Source: Mannheimia glucosida
GTDB taxonomy: Bacteria; Pseudomonadota; Gammaproteobacteria; Enterobacterales; Pasteurellaceae
Length of the DNA: 64,000 bases
Reading direction: 5' to 3'
Assembly (NCBI RefSeq): GCF_046267875.1
Contig: NZ_CP176502.1
Span: forward strand, 2,170,001-2,234,000
A model generated the notes under the pieces. The model worked only from the letters and a program-made list of their open reading frames with translations. It ran no database searches and was not told the origin of the DNA. How positions within the stretch are numbered: the first letter of the stretch is position 1; every line of letters begins with the position of its first letter. Positions 41,032-49,626 of the stretch are shown piece by piece. The translations under genes were made by a program, and so were the position numbers.

Positions 41032-41528
41032 GTGCTAATCGAAAAAATAACTGGCTTGCCGGCAGTGATAAAGGCATCAAAAACGTGATTTATACACTTT
41101 TATTATCTGCCCTCATTAGCTTGGCTCTGATTTTTCTCTATTTGCAAAAAAATCAAGAAATTCAACCGCTTGCACAGCAATTAGAGCTGGTAAAAACCGA
41201 TATATTAAATATTGAAAATAAAATTATCAGCTTGAATAGTAATCATACAAACACCTTGCCCTTTGCCGAGCATAAAAAAATAACACAACTACTGGCAATA
41301 ATAGATAACTTACCACTCAAAAATGGGGGAATTGAAGCGATACAAATTTATCTTGAAACCGATCTCTATTTAAAAATAATCGGTAATTTAGATAATCAAT
41401 CTGATTTTCAAAGTCTAGAATATTATTTATATCAGCAAGATTTATTTGAAACCAAAACCGAGCAAATTAATGTTAATCATAAAAATGAAATTCAATTTAT
41501 TTTCACACTGAAACATAAAGGTAATTAA
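41007..41528 (+). CDS. comB: ComB (PilN-like) competence protein
   Basis: ComB has 173 residues: a short cytoplasmic N-terminus (MEWQGIDLSANRKNNW), one membrane span at about 27-48 (VIYTLLLSALISLALIFLYL), a coiled-coil-like region and a periplasmic domain. That is the PilN/HofN layout; PilN contacts PilM through its N-terminus. The ATG at 41007 has TTAGGAGC 7 bases upstream and overlaps comA. An uptake-signal variant (AACCGCTTGCA) is at about 41165. The gene is AT-rich compared with its flanks, as are comC and comD. Confidence 0.85.
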   Translation: MEWQGIDLSANRKNNWLAGSDKGIKNVIYTLLLSALISLALIFLYLQKNQEIQPLAQQLELVKTDILNIENKIISLNSNHTNTLPFAEHKKITQLLAIIDNLPLKNGGIEAIQIYLETDLYLKIIGNLDNQSDFQSLEYYLYQQDLFETKTEQINVNHKNEIQFIFTLKHKGN

Positions 41529-41529
41529 T

Positions 41530-42066
41530 ATGTTTTCTATACATTCTAAAATTGAAGCTGCATATTCCAATCCAAACAGTTCATTATTTCAGTTTATTTG
41601 GTTTATCCGAAAATATCCGAAAGTATTACCATTTGGCATTATGATGATATTCATCATTCCACCTATGATTATATTGATAAAATCCTATATTGAGGTTAAT
41701 CATATTTTAAAAAATATAGAAAATGAAAAGATTAACTTTAATCATCAACAAAACAAATATGACTCAATTATCAATAAAGCTAAAGATCAGAACAGCCAAG
41801 AGAATAATTTAACCAAAATAAACAGCAATATACAAATATTAGCTAAAAAACACCAACTAACCATTGAAAGTTTACAATGGAATTTAGAACAAGGTAAAAG
41901 TATTGAATTGAGTATTATCGGCAATAGCCGATCTTTATTTGATTTTATCAATTCAGTTAATCAAATACCTTATTTGAAATACAATGCGATTAGCCTCATC
42001 AAATCTCGGCAAGACAGAAAAGTTGAAATGAATACTACCTTAGTCATATTAGCTAATAAGGAATAA
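41530..42066 (+). CDS. comC: ComC (PilO-like) competence protein
   Basis: ComC has 178 residues with one membrane span at about 32-55 (VLPFGIMMIFIIPPMIILI), then a long polar, lysine/asparagine-rich coiled segment and a C-terminal domain. It matches PilO/HofO in position and layout, forming the inner-membrane alignment complex with ComB. It starts one base after the comB stop. Very low GC and many Asn/Lys/Ile codons mark it off from the flanking housekeeping genes. Confidence 0.82.
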   Translation: MFSIHSKIEAAYSNPNSSLFQFIWFIRKYPKVLPFGIMMIFIIPPMIILIKSYIEVNHILKNIENEKINFNHQQNKYDSIINKAKDQNSQENNLTKINSNIQILAKKHQLTIESLQWNLEQGKSIELSIIGNSRSLFDFINSVNQIPYLKYNAISLIKSRQDRKVEMNTTLVILANKE

Positions 42067-42068
42067 CA

Positions 42069-42482
42069 ATGTGTAATTGGTTTTTATTTATTACTTTATT
42101 TATCAGTTTTTCTGTAAAAGCAAATGATCCTTTCTTTGGAGAAAAACAGGAAACTCAAGCCTCAGGCAACATCGCTGAAAGCAATGTGGAATTTGCAAAA
42201 AATACTGAAAACATCACCGCTTGTAAAGTACCTGATAACCTTTCTGCACAAAATATAGTAACTGATTTTGACAAAATGACACTGATAGGATTAGTTAAAA
42301 TCAATGAAGTAATGCGTGCATTATTTATTGATGAAAAACAACAATTACTTGCTCTAAAAGAAAATGACTTGCTTAACAATGAAATTGAAATAAAACATAT
42401 TAATCTTAAATCCATTACTTATATTAACTGGAAATTAACTAAAGATTGTAATATCCCTTATGAAATTAACATCAAATTATAG
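42069..42482 (+). CDS. comD: ComD (PilP-like) competence protein
   Basis: ComD has 137 residues with an N-terminal signal segment (MCNWFLFITLFISFSVKA) and no lipobox, although Cys2 is present. The rest is periplasmic and corresponds to HofP/PilP, which links the inner-membrane complex to the secretin. Two cysteines (ACKVPD near residue 53 and DCNIPYE near residue 128) could pair. An uptake signal sits inside at 42216-42224. It is 2 bases after comC and 8 bases before comE. Confidence 0.8.
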   Translation: MCNWFLFITLFISFSVKANDPFFGEKQETQASGNIAESNVEFAKNTENITACKVPDNLSAQNIVTDFDKMTLIGLVKINEVMRALFIDEKQQLLALKENDLLNNEIEIKHINLKSITYINWKLTKDCNIPYEINIKL

Positions 42483-42490
42483 AGATTGAT

Positions 42491-43804
42491 ATGTGGCGAA
42501 TTTTTATATATTTCTTATGCGGTTTTTCATTAGCCTATGCGAATACCATTTCCATAGCTTTAAAAAATGCTCCAACTTCGCTTATTTTTACTTATTTAGC
42601 GGAAGAAACCGGTAAAAATATGATGCTTGATGATAATATTGAAACCAAATCAACACTACGATTAGAAAATAAATCGGTTGACGAGATTTTTAAAACGCTT
42701 GGCAAAGTCAATAAATTATCCTTAACGCAAGAAGATGATATTGTTTATATTCACAAAAAAGAGGAAAAAGCGGCTGACTTAACGCCTCTGCCAATAATGA
42801 ATTTGCAAAATAATGGGCAAAATACACCGCTTGTCACCGCCCCTAAATTAATCACAAAAACCTTGAAACTACATTATGCAAAGGCTTCAGAGGTGATTGA
42901 GTCGTTAACCAAAGGCAGCGGAACGTTTTTATCGGAAAACGGTTATATTCACTTTGATGAAAGAAGCAATAGCCTGATTGTGAAAGACAGTGCAAAATCG
43001 CTTAAAAATATCGAGAATTTAGTAAAACAGCTCGACCAACCCACCGAGCAAATTGCGATTGAGGCTAGAATTGTCACCATTAGTAGCGAGCATTTGCAAG
43101 AGCTTGGCGTTCGCTGGGGAATTTTTTCTCGTGAGGCTGGGCACTATAAATTTGGCGGACGGCTGGAAGGCAATGGACTCAATGATGTCACCAATAACTT
43201 AAATGTAAATTTTCCGGTTACTGGTGGAGCATCTGCCGTATTACAGGTTGCGTCCATTAATAGCAGAGTGCTTGATTTAGAATTAAGTGCATTAGAACAA
43301 GAAAATAGTGTGGAAATTATTGCCAGCCCACGCCTGTTAACCACCAATAAAAAGCCGGCAAGTATCAAGCAAGGCACAGAAATTCCTTATGTAATGTATA
43401 ACACCAAGTCTGAGGCTACCGATGTCGAATTTAAAGAAGCGGTATTAGGGCTTGAAGTCGTTCCACACCTTTCAACCCAAAATCAAATTCTACTCGATCT
43501 GATCGTTACCCAAAATTCGCCAAATTCCCAATCCGGCAGTAGTGGCTTAATTACGATTGATAAACAAGAGCTAAATACGCAAGTATTTGCCAAACACGGC
43601 GAAACCATTGTACTTGGTGGTATTTTTCAACATTTAACCCAAAAAGGCGAAGATAAAGTGCCGATTTTAGGCTCAATTCCCTTCATCAAGCGGTTATTTA
43701 GTCAAACTCGAGATAAAATCAGCAAAAGAGAGCTAGTCATTTTTGTGACGCCTTATATCCTTCAATCTAATGAAAAGAGCAGCAACCGCAAAAAATCAAA
43801 ATAG
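42491..43804 (+). CDS. comE: ComE secretin (PilQ-like)
   Basis: ComE is the outer-membrane ring through which the pilus and DNA pass. It has 437 residues with a signal peptide (MWRIFIYFLCGFSLAYA), an STN/N0-type domain (about 20-95), one N1-type domain (about 120-185, TLKLHYAKASEVIESL) and the secretin core from about residue 190. Secretin signatures are IEARIVTISSEHLQELGVRWG, VEIIASPRLLTTNKKPASIKQGTEIPY and the C-terminal VPILGSIPFIKRLFS. It contains an uptake signal (42826-42834). In H. influenzae comF follows; here nusB follows instead. Confidence 0.93.
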   Translation: MWRIFIYFLCGFSLAYANTISIALKNAPTSLIFTYLAEETGKNMMLDDNIETKSTLRLENKSVDEIFKTLGKVNKLSLTQEDDIVYIHKKEEKAADLTPLPIMNLQNNGQNTPLVTAPKLITKTLKLHYAKASEVIESLTKGSGTFLSENGYIHFDERSNSLIVKDSAKSLKNIENLVKQLDQPTEQIAIEARIVTISSEHLQELGVRWGIFSREAGHYKFGGRLEGNGLNDVTNNLNVNFPVTGGASAVLQVASINSRVLDLELSALEQENSVEIIASPRLLTTNKKPASIKQGTEIPYVMYNTKSEATDVEFKEAVLGLEVVPHLSTQNQILLDLIVTQNSPNSQSGSSGLITIDKQELNTQVFAKHGETIVLGGIFQHLTQKGEDKVPILGSIPFIKRLFSQTRDKISKRELVIFVTPYILQSNEKSSNRKKSK

Positions 43805-43884
43805 CACATCATAAACGCAAGCAAAAACAGGGGAACTGTGATAGAATCAGCCGTCATTTTTTGAGTTAAAGATTTAGAGGTTTT

Positions 43885-44298
43885 ATGAAAATTTCCCCAC
43901 GTCGCCGTGCAAGAGAATGTGCGGTGCAAGCCATTTATTCTTGGTATATTTCCCAAAACACGGTTGAAGAAGTGGAATTGGCGTTTGTGACCGATCAAGA
44001 TATGAAAGGCGTTGATATGCCTTATTTCCGTAAACTTTTCCGTGGCGTTGTGGATAATGTAGAAGCCATTGATGAAGCATTACGCCCTTATTTAGATCGT
44101 AAAGAGTCAGATGTTGATCCTATTGAACGTTCTATTTTGCGTTTATCAACTTACGAATTAAAATTTGAACACGATGTGCCTTTCCGTGTAGTCATCAATG
44201 AAGGGATTGAAGTCGCTAAAGTGTTCGGCTCTGATGACAGCCACAAATACATTAACGGCATTTTAGATAAATTAGCCCCAGCATTAGGCAGAAAATAA
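43885..44298 (+). CDS. nusB: NusB transcription antitermination factor
   Basis: NusB binds boxA of rRNA leaders with S10 and helps transcription through the operon; boxA copies are present in the rRNA operon of this window. It has 137 residues and is all-helical, starting MKISPRRRARECAVQAIYSW, the conserved RNA-binding N-terminus. DPIERSILRLSTYELKF and INEGIEVAKVFGSDDSHKYINGILDKLA are the other family blocks. It begins the group nusB-thiL-pgpA-LysE family, known from H. influenzae. A TAGAAT -10 candidate lies at 43842-43847. Confidence 0.97.
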   Translation: MKISPRRRARECAVQAIYSWYISQNTVEEVELAFVTDQDMKGVDMPYFRKLFRGVVDNVEAIDEALRPYLDRKESDVDPIERSILRLSTYELKFEHDVPFRVVINEGIEVAKVFGSDDSHKYINGILDKLAPALGRK

Positions 44299-44304
44299 TA
44301 AGAT

Positions 44305-44334
44305 TCCCCAATTTATACATAAATTGGGGATTTT
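44305..44334 (+). terminator. Hairpin with T tract between nusB and thiL
   Basis: TCCCCAATTT (44305-44314) and AAATTGGGGA (44321-44330) pair perfectly around ATACAT, followed by TTTT. It may only reduce transcription into thiL, as the genes are otherwise close. Confidence 0.65.
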
Positions 44335-44360
44335 GATCATAACGCTCAAGGAGATTTTTT

Positions 44361-45341
44361 ATGGGTGAATTTGATATTATCGAACGCTATTTTAATGCTT
44401 CTCAACGCCCACCTCGCAAAGATGTTTTACTTTCTATCGGCGATGACTGTGCGCTCACCTCACTCAAACCGAATCAGCAACTTGCGATAACGACCGATAC
44501 CCTTGTCTGCGGAACCCACTTTCTCCCGACTATTTCACCAGCCGATCTCGCTTATAAAAGTGTAGCGACCAATTTAAGCGATCTTGCCGCAATGGGAGCA
44601 GAACCTGCGTGGATCTCTTTAGCCTTAACGTTACCTGAAATTAATCACGATTGGCTAGCGGAATTTAGTGAACATTTCTTTGAGATTCTTGATCACTATA
44701 ATGTTGATTTGATTGGAGGGGATACCACTTGTGGGCCACTATCTTTGACAATCACAGCTCAAGGCATTGTGCCACAAGATAGAGGCTTATTCCGCCATAA
44801 TGCCAAAGTGGGTGATTGGATCTATGTTTCCGGCACACTCGGTGACAGTGCAGGTGGTTTGCAACTTCTGCTAAATCAGCAAAGCGAGCAAGTGAATTGG
44901 AATAAAGAGCAAAGCTACCTGATTCAACGCCATTTACGCCCAACACCTCGAGTTTTACTTGGCTTGACTATCGCCTCTATTGCTAATGCAGCGATTGATA
45001 TTTCAGATGGTCTATTGTCTGATTTAAGCCATATTTTAAAGCGCAGTGACTGTGGTGCAGTATTAAACCTTGAGAATTTCCCCTTGTCTGACGCCTTACT
45101 CAGCTGTTATTCTCGAACAGAGGCAGAATATTTTGCCTTAAACGGTGGCGAAGATTACGAACTCTGCTTTACCGTGCCAAATGACAACAAAGCCAAATTA
45201 GACAAAGCATTAGCCAATATCGGAGTAACTTATACCTGTATTGGGCAAATTCGTTCGGCTAAAGAAGGTTTAACCCTATTACGTCATAATCAGCCTGTCA
45301 CCTTGCCCTCACAACGAGGCTACGATCATTTTAAAAAATAA
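44361..45341 (+). CDS. thiL: Thiamine-monophosphate kinase
   Basis: ThiL phosphorylates thiamine monophosphate to the active cofactor thiamine pyrophosphate. It has 326 residues, like E. coli (325). It belongs to the PurM/SelD-like ATP-binding fold: SIGDDCALTSLKPNQQLAITTDTLV near the N-terminus holds the Asp residues that bind Mg. ATNLSDLAAMGAEPAWISLAL, LIGGDTTCGPLSLTITAQG and DISDGLLSDLSHI follow in order. It is followed by pgpA after 4 bases. Confidence 0.97.
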   Translation: MGEFDIIERYFNASQRPPRKDVLLSIGDDCALTSLKPNQQLAITTDTLVCGTHFLPTISPADLAYKSVATNLSDLAAMGAEPAWISLALTLPEINHDWLAEFSEHFFEILDHYNVDLIGGDTTCGPLSLTITAQGIVPQDRGLFRHNAKVGDWIYVSGTLGDSAGGLQLLLNQQSEQVNWNKEQSYLIQRHLRPTPRVLLGLTIASIANAAIDISDGLLSDLSHILKRSDCGAVLNLENFPLSDALLSCYSRTEAEYFALNGGEDYELCFTVPNDNKAKLDKALANIGVTYTCIGQIRSAKEGLTLLRHNQPVTLPSQRGYDHFKK

Positions 45342-45345
45342 CACA

Positions 45346-45819
45346 ATGAAACCAATTAATCTTAAAAACCCGATTCATTTTTTTGCCTTTGGCTTTGGTT
45401 CAGGCTTATTAAAGCCTGCTCCCGGCACTTGGGGTAGCCTCGCCGGGCTAATTGTGGCAATAGCCTTGTGGTCTATTACACAATCCCCTCTGTTCTTCGG
45501 CTTGCTTACTCTCATTTCTTTCATTGCAGGTTGCATCATTTGCACCAAAGCCAGCCAAGATCTAGAAGTTCACGATGACGGGCGAATTGTTTGGGACGAA
45601 ATCGTCGCCATCTTTTTGATGTTTACCTGTTTACCCGAATACAATCTGTTAGGCTACCTGCTTGCATTTATCAGCTTCCGCATTTTTGATATTATCAAGC
45701 CTTTCCCAATCCGCTATTTTGATGAAAAATTAGAAAGTGGTTTAGGCATTATGTTTGACGATATTCTCGCAGCCATTTTTGCCCTGATTTCACTTCATCT
45801 TTTGTATTATTTTATTTAA
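45346..45819 (+). CDS. pgpA: Phosphatidylglycerophosphatase A
   Basis: PgpA dephosphorylates phosphatidylglycerol phosphate at the inner membrane. It has 157 residues and several hydrophobic segments. The family signature near the N-terminus is FGFGSGLLKPAPGTWGSLAGL, and the acidic metal site is HDDGRIVWDEIVA near residue 75. KPFPIRYFDEKLESGLGIMFDD near residue 123 completes the pattern. It lies 4 bases after thiL and 6 bases before the LysE-family gene, in one operon. Confidence 0.95.
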   Translation: MKPINLKNPIHFFAFGFGSGLLKPAPGTWGSLAGLIVAIALWSITQSPLFFGLLTLISFIAGCIICTKASQDLEVHDDGRIVWDEIVAIFLMFTCLPEYNLLGYLLAFISFRIFDIIKPFPIRYFDEKLESGLGIMFDDILAAIFALISLHLLYYFI

Positions 45820-45825
45820 AAATTT

Positions 45826-46455
45826 ATGCTTACTATTTTATTTATTCATTTTGCCGGACTTATCAGCCCCGGCCCTGATTTCTTCTATGTCGTCAGACAA
45901 TCCGCCAGCCACTCAGTTAAAAGTGGGGTACTTGCCGCAACAGGGATCTCACTCGGCATTATTTTTTGGGCAGCCTTTGCAATTTTTGGTTTAGCCTGGC
46001 TCAGCCATAGTATTGGCTCGCTGTTTCAATATGCTATTATGATTATCGGTGGCTGCTACCTTGCTTATATTGGTTCCAAAATGGTACGGGTAACCGAAAA
46101 TATCATTTTTGTCGAAAATAAAGCTCAACTCACACCACTAAACCCTTGGCAGGAAATTAAAAAAGGCTTATTAATCAATATCTTTAATGCTAAAGCCGGC
46201 GTTTACTTTACCAGCGTAGTTTCTGCTTATATCGATAATTTTACTGAAACACTACAAATGTTCGAACTGCTCCTACTCTTTGTAGTCAGCACCTTTATGT
46301 ATTTCTGTGTGGTGGCACTACTCTTCTCTCGCCGACCGGTCAGACTATTCTATGCTAAATACAGCCGCTATATTGACAATATCTCAGGCGTAATTTTCAT
46401 CTTATTTGGCTTAATGCTGATTTATGAAGGACTTACTCCGCTAACAAGCGGTTAA
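45826..46455 (+). CDS. LysE/RhtB-family amino acid exporter
   Basis: This protein of 209 residues has about six membrane spans and the family signature at the N-terminus, FAGLISPGPDFFYVVRQSASHS, followed by GVLAATGISLGI and a later FNAKAGVYF. Members export amino acids such as homoserine, threonine or lysine; the substrate here is not readable. It starts 6 bases after pgpA with little space for a ribosome site, so translation may be coupled. An uptake signal overlaps its last codons (46444-46452). Confidence 0.9.
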   Translation: MLTILFIHFAGLISPGPDFFYVVRQSASHSVKSGVLAATGISLGIIFWAAFAIFGLAWLSHSIGSLFQYAIMIIGGCYLAYIGSKMVRVTENIIFVENKAQLTPLNPWQEIKKGLLINIFNAKAGVYFTSVVSAYIDNFTETLQMFELLLLFVVSTFMYFCVVALLFSRRPVRLFYAKYSRYIDNISGVIFILFGLMLIYEGLTPLTSG

Positions 46456-46552
46456 ATTTAGCGAAAAATTTGCAAATTCCATTCAGAAAAAACAGTGTTA
46501 TTTTATACAGTTTCTGCTATGCTACTGCCAATTTTAACTCTGAGATAAAAAA

Positions 46553-47158
46553 ATGATTGGACGATTACACGGCAAAATTATTGAAAAGCAACCACCTGAA
46601 ATTTTATTAGACGTGCAAGGTGTCGGCTATGAACTACTGCTCCCGATGACCAGTTTCTACAGCCTGCCACAAATTGGCGAAGAGACGACTATTTTCACCC
46701 ATTTAGTGGTGCGGGAAGATGCTCACTTGCTATTCGGCTTTGCCCAAAAACAAGATAGGACCCTATTCCGTGAATTAATTAAAACCAACGGTGTCGGGCC
46801 GAAGCTCGCGTTGGCAATTCTATCGGCAATGTCGGTGTCGCAATTTGCCACCGCGATTGAAAATGAAGAGCTGGCAAAATTAACCAAAATCCCAGGAATC
46901 GGTCGGAAAACCGCAGAACGCTTATTGGTGGAACTCAAAGGCAAATTTAAAGGAATGGCGCAGAGTGATTTCTTTGTGGAAGTATCGCACGAGCAAATTG
47001 TAGCAAGTAATACGCCAGACCCGGCAAATGAAGCCCTAGATGCCCTAATTGCTCTTGGTTATAAACCTGCCGATGCAGAAAAAATGATTAAGAAAGTGAA
47101 TAAATCCGGTGCAACGAGCGAACAGCTTATTCGTGAGGCGTTAAAAAATTCATTATAA
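46553..47158 (+). CDS. ruvA: RuvA, Holliday junction DNA-binding subunit
   Basis: RuvA forms the tetramer that holds a four-way DNA junction for RuvB. It has 201 residues. The OB-fold domain begins MIGRLHGKIIEKQPPEILLDVQGVGYEL. The helix-hairpin-helix motifs are TNGVGPKLALAIL and IPGIGRKTAERLLVEL. The C-terminal domain III (ALIALGYKPADAEKMIKKV) contacts RuvB. ruvB follows after 10 bases; ruvC is not adjacent. I see no clear LexA box in the 97 bases upstream. Confidence 0.98.
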   Translation: MIGRLHGKIIEKQPPEILLDVQGVGYELLLPMTSFYSLPQIGEETTIFTHLVVREDAHLLFGFAQKQDRTLFRELIKTNGVGPKLALAILSAMSVSQFATAIENEELAKLTKIPGIGRKTAERLLVELKGKFKGMAQSDFFVEVSHEQIVASNTPDPANEALDALIALGYKPADAEKMIKKVNKSGATSEQLIREALKNSL

Positions 47159-47168
47159 ACATTAAATT

Positions 47169-48173
47169 ATGATTGAAGCAGATAGAATCATCAGTGCCTC
47201 GCCTAAGCGTGAGGAAGAAGTTATAGACCGAGCAATCCGCCCGAAACTGCTTGCCGACTATGTCGGACAGCCATCGGTGCGGGATCAAATGGAGATCTTC
47301 ATCAAAGCCGCTAAATTGCGGGAAGAGGCATTAGATCACTTACTGATTTTCGGGCCTCCAGGTTTGGGTAAGACAACCCTTGCCAATATTGTGGCAAACG
47401 AAATGGGGGTCAATATTCGTACCACCTCAGGACCTGTGCTAGAAAAAGCCGGCGATTTGGCGGCAATGCTGACCAACCTTGAACCTTACGATGTGCTGTT
47501 TATTGATGAGATTCACCGCCTTTCTCCAGCGATTGAAGAAGTGCTTTACCCTGCAATGGAAGATTACCAGCTCGATATTATGATTGGGGAAGGACCTGCT
47601 GCTCGTTCCATCAAGCTCGATCTACCGCCTTTTACCCTTGTAGGGGCAACCACCCGTGCCGGCTCGCTGACCTCGCCGTTACGCGATCGTTTTGGGATTG
47701 TACAACGCTTAGAATTTTACTCAGTGGACGATCTTACTCTGATTGTCAAACGTAGTGCCGATTGTTTAAATCTCAATTTGTCGGCAGACGGTGCTTATGA
47801 AGTGGCTCGCCGCTCCCGTGGCACACCCCGTATTGCCAACCGCTTACTCCGTCGAGTTCGGGATTACGCCGATGTGCGTAATAACGGCATTATTACCTCC
47901 GATATCGCCAAACAAGCTCTGGCAATGCTTGATGTAGATTCGGAAGGCTTTGATTTTATGGACATTAAACTGTTGCAAGCGATTGTAGAACGCTTTGATG
48001 GCGGGCCGGTGGGATTAGACAATCTTGCGGCAGCTATCGGCGAAGAACGAGATACGATTGAAGATGTGCTAGAGCCTTATCTGATTCAGCAAGGCTTTCT
48101 ACAACGCACACCAAGAGGCAGAATTGCTACCAGCAGAACCTATGCCCATTTAGGTATAGCCCAAATAGATTAG
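47169..48173 (+). CDS. ruvB: RuvB, branch-migration ATPase
   Basis: RuvB is the AAA+ hexameric motor that drives Holliday junction migration with RuvA. It has 334 residues (336 in E. coli). Walker A is GPPGLGKTTLANIVANE near residue 58, Walker B is LFIDEIHRL near residue 107, sensor 1 is GATTRAG near residue 155 and the arginine finger is in PLRDRFGIVQRLEFY. The C-terminal winged helix carries LIQQGFLQRTPRGR. It is followed by a bidirectional terminator. Confidence 0.98.
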   Translation: MIEADRIISASPKREEEVIDRAIRPKLLADYVGQPSVRDQMEIFIKAAKLREEALDHLLIFGPPGLGKTTLANIVANEMGVNIRTTSGPVLEKAGDLAAMLTNLEPYDVLFIDEIHRLSPAIEEVLYPAMEDYQLDIMIGEGPAARSIKLDLPPFTLVGATTRAGSLTSPLRDRFGIVQRLEFYSVDDLTLIVKRSADCLNLNLSADGAYEVARRSRGTPRIANRLLRRVRDYADVRNNGIITSDIAKQALAMLDVDSEGFDFMDIKLLQAIVERFDGGPVGLDNLAAAIGEERDTIEDVLEPYLIQQGFLQRTPRGRIATSRTYAHLGIAQID

Positions 48174-48203
48174 TCATATTTCTAAAGGCATTGATACATA
48201 AAT

Positions 48204-48236
48204 AAAAAGCGGATAGTTAGTACTATCCGCTTTCAT
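48204..48236. terminator. Bidirectional terminator between ruvB and artM
   Basis: AAAGCGGATAG (48206-48216) and CTATCCGCTTT (48223-48233) form a perfect 11-bp stem around TTAGTA. A-rich and T-rich flanks lie on both sides, between the converging ruvB and art genes. Confidence 0.85.
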
Positions 48237-48271
48237 TTGCAAAAAATCAATAAAATTTGACCGCTTATCCG

Positions 48272-48955
48272 CTAGATTTTTTCAGTCTCAAAACGCTCAA
48301 AAGCTAATACTCTGCTTTCTAATTTTCTGAGAACGATTGTCATAATACCGGTAATTACCAAGTAAATAACCCCTGCCATACCATAAATTGATAATGCGTC
48401 ATACTCTGTACCATAAAGCTGGCGAGCATAACCCATAATATCCATAATCGTAATGGTTGAAGCAAGCGATGTGCCTTTAAAAACTAGCACAATCTCATTA
48501 CTATAAGAAGGTAAAGCACGTTTTAATGCGTAAGGCACTAAAATTTTCAGTGTATCTAAACGGCTCAAACCAAGGGCTGCGCAAGTTTCCCATTGCCCCT
48601 TCGGAATCGCTTTTACCGCACCGTGGAACAACAATGTCGAATAGGCAGCACTGTTTAACGCTAAAGCCAACATTGCACAGAACCAAGCATCGGATAATAA
48701 TACCCAAGCCGCACTTTCTGTAATCCATTCAAATTGCCCCGGGCCACTATAAATCAAGAAAAATTGAATTAATAAAGGCGTTCCGGTAAAAAGCGTAATA
48801 AATCCGTTTACCAACCACTTTAACGGACGATTTTCTAACGAGAGAATAAACGTAAGAATGATCGCTAAAATAAAGGCAATGATGAGCGCCACAAAAGTGA
48901 GCTGTAGGCTGGTGCCAATACCCTGTGAAATTTCAACTAAATAATCCCACCACAT
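48272..48955 (-). CDS. artM: Arginine ABC transporter permease ArtM
   Basis: ArtM is one of two inner-membrane permeases of the periplasmic arginine importer. It has 227 residues, about five membrane spans, and the EAA loop typical of polar amino acid permeases (GAVKAIPKGQWETCAALGLSRLDTLKILVPYALKRALPSYSNE). Its ATG shares one base with the artQ stop (TAATG), so translation is coupled. It is the last gene of artPIQM. Confidence 0.94.
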   Translation of the reverse strand: MWWDYLVEISQGIGTSLQLTFVALIIAFILAIILTFILSLENRPLKWLVNGFITLFTGTPLLIQFFLIYSGPGQFEWITESAAWVLLSDAWFCAMLALALNSAAYSTLLFHGAVKAIPKGQWETCAALGLSRLDTLKILVPYALKRALPSYSNEIVLVFKGTSLASTITIMDIMGYARQLYGTEYDALSIYGMAGVIYLVITGIMTIVLRKLESRVLAFERFETEKI

Positions 48956-49626
48956 TAAGCAACTCCTCGCTCAAAACGGGTAAATCTACCTTCTAATACT
49001 TTAATCACTCGCTGGCTAATTAGAGTAATCGCTAAATAAATAAGTGCTGCTATCCCATACCAAGTAAAAGGTTGATGAGTATTAGCATTAATTAACTCCG
49101 ATTGACGCATTAAATCATCTACCCCAATTAACGATACCAATGCCGTATCTTTTAACAGCACTAACCACTGATTGCTTAAGCCCGGTAAAGCGTGTCGCCA
49201 GACTTGAGGGAGAATAATGCGAACAAATACTTGCGCTCGGCTTAACCCCAATGCAGTGCCTGACTCCCATTGCCCAACTGGAATAGCTTTAATTGCGCCA
49301 CGTAAAGATTGGGAAGCATAAGCAGCAAAAATAATACCCAGCGCAATAGCCCCACACCAGAAAGCATTTAACTCCGCAAACTCATCGGTGATCAAGAAAA
49401 TGACTTGGATAAGACCAAAATAGATCAAAAATACCACTAAAATCTCCGGCAACCCACGCAATAATGTAATTATTATACTAGTTGGTTTACGGATACATGC
49501 AATCTTACTGGTTTCAAGTACCACAAAAAAGATTGACAATAACATTCCAATCAAGAGGCTTGCCAGCGCAATCCCTAAGGTCATCAGGGTTGCGTTGACA
49601 AGTAAGTTAAAAATATCGCTAGACAT
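48955..49626 (-). CDS. artQ: Arginine ABC transporter permease ArtQ
   Basis: ArtQ is the partner permease of ArtM. It has 223 residues from the ATG at 49626 (MSSDIFNLLVNATLMTLGIA), about five spans, and the EAA loop LRGAIKAIPVGQWESGTALGLSRAQVFVRIILPQVWRHALPGLSNQW. Its start overlaps the artI stop by one base. An upstream in-frame alternative lies inside artI and is not needed. Position between artI and artM supports the Q assignment. Confidence 0.94.
   Translation of the reverse strand: MSSDIFNLLVNATLMTLGIALASLLIGMLLSIFFVVLETSKIACIRKPTSIIITLLRGLPEILVVFLIYFGLIQVIFLITDEFAELNAFWCGAIALGIIFAAYASQSLRGAIKAIPVGQWESGTALGLSRAQVFVRIILPQVWRHALPGLSNQWLVLLKDTALVSLIGVDDLMRQSELINANTHQPFTWYGIAALIYLAITLISQRVIKVLEGRFTRFERGVA

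Noticed and set aside
46456..46552. A LexA box before ruvA
   Set aside because: The segment has TATACAG-like fragments but no CTGT-N8-ACAG palindrome.
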